Assembly: GCA_964387145.1 (NCBI GenBank) | Contig: CAYLVM010000104.1 | Span: 1-8,759 of the forward strand | Length of the DNA: 8,759 nt | Source of the DNA: JAMBLL01 sp964387145 | Lineage (GTDB): Bacteria; Actinomycetota; Acidimicrobiia; Spongiisociales; UBA5794 | Direction of reading: 5' to 3' | In this document: piece after piece, positions 6,363-8,759 of the stretch | How positions within the stretch are numbered: position 1 is the stretch's first letter | Layout of the letters: every line of letters starts with the position of its first letter | Notes under the pieces: generated by a model | Database searches by the model: none | The model's input: only the letters and a program-made list of their open reading frames with translations | Told to the model about the DNA's origin: nothing | Translations under genes and position numbers: made by a program

Positions 6363-7292
6363 ATGGCTGACGCAGCAAGGGAAACAACGGTAGCCGACGC
6401 GATTGGGATGTATCTCGAGGCCGTTTCGAGCCACGGGCTACTCACGGCCGCAGATGAGGTACGCCTCGCAAGAACCATCGAGCGCGGGCACCGCGCCGAG
6501 TACGAACTCGCAGCAGCCGAGACGCTCACACCCGAGCGCCGGGCGGAGCTGGTCCGTCACGTGCGTCTCGCAGACCACGCTAAGTCACAGTTCATCCGCT
6601 CCAATCTGCGACTCGTGATCTCGATCGCCAAGCGGTACACCGGCAGGGGACTCGATCTCCTCGATCTCATCCAGGAGGGCAACCTCGGGCTCATACGGGC
6701 CGTCGAAAAGTTCGATTGGCGCAAGGGGTTCAAGTTCTCAACGTACGCAACCTGGTGGATTCGTCAGGCGATCACGAGGGGTCTGGGCAACCACGGTCGC
6801 ACCATCCGTCTCCCTGTGCACATGGTCGACGTCGTGCGCACGGTCCAAGAAACGGAGCTGTCTCTCCAAGAGCGACTCCGGCGGATTCCGACGATCGCCG
6901 AGATCGCCGAGGTGAGCGGCCTCGACGAGGACAAGATCCTCGTTGCCCTCAACGCCCCCGGCGACACCGTGTCCCTCGACAGGCCCGTCGGGGACGACGG
7001 CGATGCCGAGCTCGGAGACTTCGTGACGGATGCCGAAGCAGAGGATCCTTTCGCGGTCGTCGCCGACGCTGCGAGGCGCAAGGAGATCACCCGTGCCCTC
7101 GCCACGCTCGACGAACGCGAACAGCTGGTACTGACGTTGCGGTACGGTCTCGACGGCAAGGCCCCCCGGACGCTCTCCAACGTCGGTGAGCGACTCGGCA
7201 TCACCCGTGAGCGAGTTCGCCAGATCGAGACGAGGGCGCTCGGCAAGCTCAGACATCCCTCGACCCTGCACGACCTCAAGAGCCTGCTCTAG
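6363..7292 (+). CDS. RNA polymerase sigma factor, sigma-70 family group 2 (SigB/HrdB-like)
   Basis: The protein has 309 residues and directs RNA polymerase to promoters. Region 1.2 is at about 9-42 (V-A-D-A-I-G-M-Y-L-E), and region 2 at about 76-150 includes the core-binding D-L-I-Q-E-G-N-L-G-L (101-110) and F-S-T-Y-A-T-W-W-I-R-Q-A-I-T-R (125-139). Region 3 is at about 155-197, and region 4 at about 240-300 ends in T-R-E-R-V-R-Q-I-E (281-289), which reads the -35 element. There is no region 1.1, and the length matches group 2 alternative factors rather than the essential one, though a short primary factor cannot be excluded. Q135 and T138, which contact the -10, are conserved. The stretch that is normally A-L-A-D-Q-A-R reads G-L-G-N-H-G-R (140-146), and region 4.2 has L-S-N-V-G instead of L-E-E-V-G. 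A run of six G residues 4 nt before the ATG is an atypical ribosome site. Confidence 0.93.
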   Translation: MADAARETTVADAIGMYLEAVSSHGLLTAADEVRLARTIERGHRAEYELAAAETLTPERRAELVRHVRLADHAKSQFIRSNLRLVISIAKRYTGRGLDLLDLIQEGNLGLIRAVEKFDWRKGFKFSTYATWWIRQAITRGLGNHGRTIRLPVHMVDVVRTVQETELSLQERLRRIPTIAEIAEVSGLDEDKILVALNAPGDTVSLDRPVGDDGDAELGDFVTDAEAEDPFAVVADAARRKEITRALATLDEREQLVLTLRYGLDGKAPRTLSNVGERLGITRERVRQIETRALGKLRHPSTLHDLKSLL

Positions 7293-7295
7293 CCC

Positions 7296-7317
7296 GTCCC
7301 CTCTTCAGGGGGGGGAC
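7296..7317 (+). terminator. Terminator-like hairpin after the sigma-factor gene
   Basis: GTCCCC at 7296-7301 pairs perfectly with GGGGAC at 7312-7317, and can be extended inward by a T-G and a C-G pair. It begins 3 nt after the TAG of the sigma-factor gene. No run of T follows, so it is not a textbook intrinsic terminator; it may instead slow polymerase or protect the 3' end. It contains a run of eight G residues. Confidence 0.35.
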
Positions 7318-7361
7318 AAGCGAGTCTTCGAGCAAGGGAGGACCGCGAGCCCGGTACGTGA

Positions 7362-7399
7362 GGACGTGGATCGGCGGTCCGCGTGACCGATCCACCGTC
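7362..7399. terminator. Inverted repeat between convergent sigma-factor and nucS genes, possible bidirectional terminator
   Basis: GTGGATCGG (7366-7374) and CCGATCCAC (7387-7395) are perfect complements around a 12-nt loop. Allowing one bulged C at 7395, GACG (7363-7366) also pairs with CGTC (7396-7399), giving about 12 base pairs. It lies 8 bp beyond the nucS stop and 70 bp beyond the sigma-factor stop, where a shared terminator would be expected. Neither strand has a T run, so termination strength is uncertain. Confidence 0.4.
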
Positions 7400-7403
7400 G
7401 AGC

Positions 7404-8063
7404 TCAGAACAGTTTCATCACGTCCGAGTCGACACCCTTGAGAGCGTCGTAGTCCACTTCGAGCCAGGCGATTCCGCGGTCTTGACACAACACCCGCGCC
7501 TGGGGCTTGACGATCTGAGCGGCGAAGATACCCCGAACAGGGCCAAGACGTGAGTCCCTGTTGAGGAACTCGAGGTACCTGGTGAGCTGTTCGACGCCGT
7601 CGATCTCGCCGCGGCGCTTGATCTCGATGGCGATCGCGTCACCGTGAGCGTCCCGGCAGAGGAGATCGACCGGGCCGATCGGCGTGGGATACTCTCTGCG
7701 GATCAGCTCCACACCGTCGCCGAACGTCTCGGGGCGCTCGGCGAGCAGCCTCTGGAGCTCGAGCTCAACACCGTCCTTGACCAGCCCGGGGTCCTCACCC
7801 ATCTCGCGCACGGTCTCGAAGTGGACATCGGTGAACTCGATGATGAGCTTCTCGCCCTTCGGGTTGACCACGACCCAGGTGTCACCGTCCTCGCTCAAGG
7901 TGTTGGGTGCGTTCATCCAGTTGAGTGGCTTGTACGCACCGCCGTCGGCATGAATGGCGACACATCCGTCCGCCTTGACCATGATGAGACGTGTCGCCAT
8001 CGGCAGGTACGCGTTGAGGCGCCCCTCGTAGCGAACAGTGCAGTCTGCGATCCGGATCCTCAT
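7404..8063 (-). CDS. nucS: NucS (EndoMS) mismatch-specific endonuclease
   Basis: NucS cuts both strands at mismatches and provides the non-canonical mismatch repair used by actinobacteria that lack MutS and MutL. The 219-residue product closely follows the mycobacterial protein over its whole length. The N-terminal DNA-binding and dimerisation half includes Y-K-P-L-N-W-M (44-50). The C-terminal nuclease half has D133 in G-P-V-D-L-L-C, E147 and K149 in I-E-I-K-R-R-G, and Q159-L-T-R-Y, matching the catalytic acid/acid/lysine set of the family. The tail M-K-L-F resembles the short C-terminal motif through which NucS contacts the sliding clamp. The start M-R-I-R-I-A matches the family N-terminus. 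There is no clear ribosome site, because a perfect palindrome ends 3 nt before the ATG. nucS follows sufB by 64 bp on the same strand and converges on the sigma-factor gene. Confidence 0.96.
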   Translation of the reverse strand: MRIRIADCTVRYEGRLNAYLPMATRLIMVKADGCVAIHADGGAYKPLNWMNAPNTLSEDGDTWVVVNPKGEKLIIEFTDVHFETVREMGEDPGLVKDGVELELQRLLAERPETFGDGVELIRREYPTPIGPVDLLCRDAHGDAIAIEIKRRGEIDGVEQLTRYLEFLNRDSRLGPVRGIFAAQIVKPQARVLCQDRGIAWLEVDYDALKGVDSDVMKLF

Positions 8064-8066
8064 AGG

Positions 8067-8089
8067 GTCGTGAGCGTACCGCTCACGAC
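8067..8089. promoter_or_regulatory. Perfect 10-bp palindrome abutting the nucS start codon
   Basis: GTCGTGAGCG (8067-8076) and CGCTCACGAC (8080-8089) are exact reverse complements separated by TAC. In nucS mRNA the hairpin would end 3 nt before the ATG and occupy the place where a ribosome site should be. It starts 38 nt after the sufB stop. Without a T run it is a poor intrinsic terminator. It could be an operator for a dimeric repressor, a translational block, or a processing site separating sufB from nucS. A TACGCT within it could serve as a -10 element for a nearly leaderless nucS transcript. Confidence 0.5.
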
Positions 8090-8127
8090 GTTGTCCAGTG
8101 TTCGCACCGACGAAGAACGGAGAACGT

Positions 8128-8759
8128 CTATCCGATCGAGCCTTCCATCTGCAGTTCGATGAGACGGTTCATCTCGACCGCGTACTCCATGGGGAGCTCC
8201 TTGACGATCGGCTCGATGAACCCGGCAACCACCATTGCAGTGGCCTGGGCCTCGGTGAGGCCACGACTCATGAGGTAGAACAGCTGATCCTCACCAACCT
8301 TCGAGACGGTCGCCTCGTGGCCGATGTCGACGTTGGACTCCTCGATCTCCATGTACGGGTACGTATCAGACCGCGAATCCTCGTCGAGCAGGAGGGCGTC
8401 ACACATGACGTAGGACTTCGCGTTCGTCGCCCCCTCCTCGACCCGGACCAGGCCGCGATACATTGAACGTCCGCCACCCTTGCTGATCGACTTCGAGGTG
8501 ATCAGGGACGTCGTGTTCGGTGCGACGTGGACCATCTTGGCTCCGGCATCGAGTATCTGACCGGCATTGGCGAACGCTATCGAGAGCACCTCGCCGTGGG
8601 CGCCCTCCTCCATGAGCCATACGGCCGGATACTTCATCGTGAGGCCGGACCCGAGGTTTCCGTCGATCCACTCCATCGTCGCGTTCTTGTACGCCGCGGC
8701 TCGCTTCGTGACGAGGTTGAGGACGTTGTTCGACCAGTTCTGGATAGTCGTGTACCGAC
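8128..8759 (-). CDS. sufB: SufB, Fe-S cluster assembly scaffold (C-terminal part, 5' end outside window)
   Basis: SufB is the core scaffold of the SufBC2D complex. About 209 C-terminal residues are visible, reading in from the window end as R-Y-T-T-I-Q-N-W-S-N-N-V and finishing at TAG 8128-8130. Very conserved SufB blocks follow: S-L-I-T-S-K-S-I-S-K-G-G-G-R, then Y-V-M-C-D-A-L-L-L-D-E with the cysteine codon at 8401-8403 (equivalent to the essential Cys405 of E. coli SufB), S-R-S-D-T-Y-P-Y-M-E, H-E-A-T-V-S-K, Q-L-F-Y-L-M-S-R-G-L and E-L-P-M-E-Y-A-V-E-M-N-R-L. The C-terminus E-G-S-I-G is also typical. The sequence matches SufB rather than SufD. It is followed by nucS, not sufD, which lies about 4.9 kb further on the same strand. 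Confidence 0.97.
   Translation of the reverse strand, partial: RYTTIQNWSNNVLNLVTKRAAAYKNATMEWIDGNLGSGLTMKYPAVWLMEEGAHGEVLSIAFANAGQILDAGAKMVHVAPNTTSLITSKSISKGGGRSMYRGLVRVEEGATNAKSYVMCDALLLDEDSRSDTYPYMEIEESNVDIGHEATVSKVGEDQLFYLMSRGLTEAQATAMVVAGFIEPIVKELPMEYAVEMNRLIELQMEGSIG

Overview
The window comes from a GC-rich (roughly 60-65% by eye) genome that is almost certainly an actinobacterium. The evidence is a NucS mismatch endonuclease very close to the mycobacterial protein, a SufD-Rieske-SufC gene order known from Streptomyces-type suf operons, and a type 5 (UdgB-like) uracil-DNA glycosylase. The exact lineage cannot be read from the sequence; a deep-branching group such as Acidimicrobiia would fit, but that is a guess.

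Layout. 1-297 (+) is the 3' end of a short-chain dehydrogenase. It converges, with 2 bp between stop codons, on a minus-strand operon read from 3233 down to 300: sufD, a small Rieske ferredoxin, sufC and a DsbA-family thiol oxidoreductase. The sufD/Rieske and Rieske/sufC junctions are 4-bp ATGA overlaps, so these genes are probably translationally coupled. Divergent from sufD is a secreted M23 metallopeptidase (3428-4036, +), preceded by a leader with several complementary segments, one covering the ribosome binding site. A minus-strand pair follows: a lipoprotein with a DUF4015 glycoside-hydrolase-like domain (4732-6237) and an overlapping Fe-S uracil-DNA glycosylase (4058-4792). Divergent from that pair, with its own good sigma-70-type promoter, is a group-2 sigma factor (6363-7292, +). 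It converges across a hairpin-containing gap on nucS (7404-8063, -), which lies 64 bp downstream of sufB (8128-8759, -, 5' end outside the window).

How the genes fit together. SufB, SufC and SufD form the scaffold/ATPase complex that builds Fe-S clusters. Here sufB is separated from sufD-sufC by about 4.9 kb carrying five unrelated genes, including two DNA-repair enzymes (NucS and the Fe-S-dependent UDG) and a sigma factor. No sufS, sufU or sufR is visible. The region therefore looks like a rearranged or expanded suf locus. I found no mobile element, CRISPR array, tRNA or rRNA, and no gene-free stretch above 300 bases. Nothing here amounts to a clearly new multi-gene system. The points most worth checking are the split suf locus, the perfect palindrome abutting the nucS start, the M23 leader and the variant sigma region 2.
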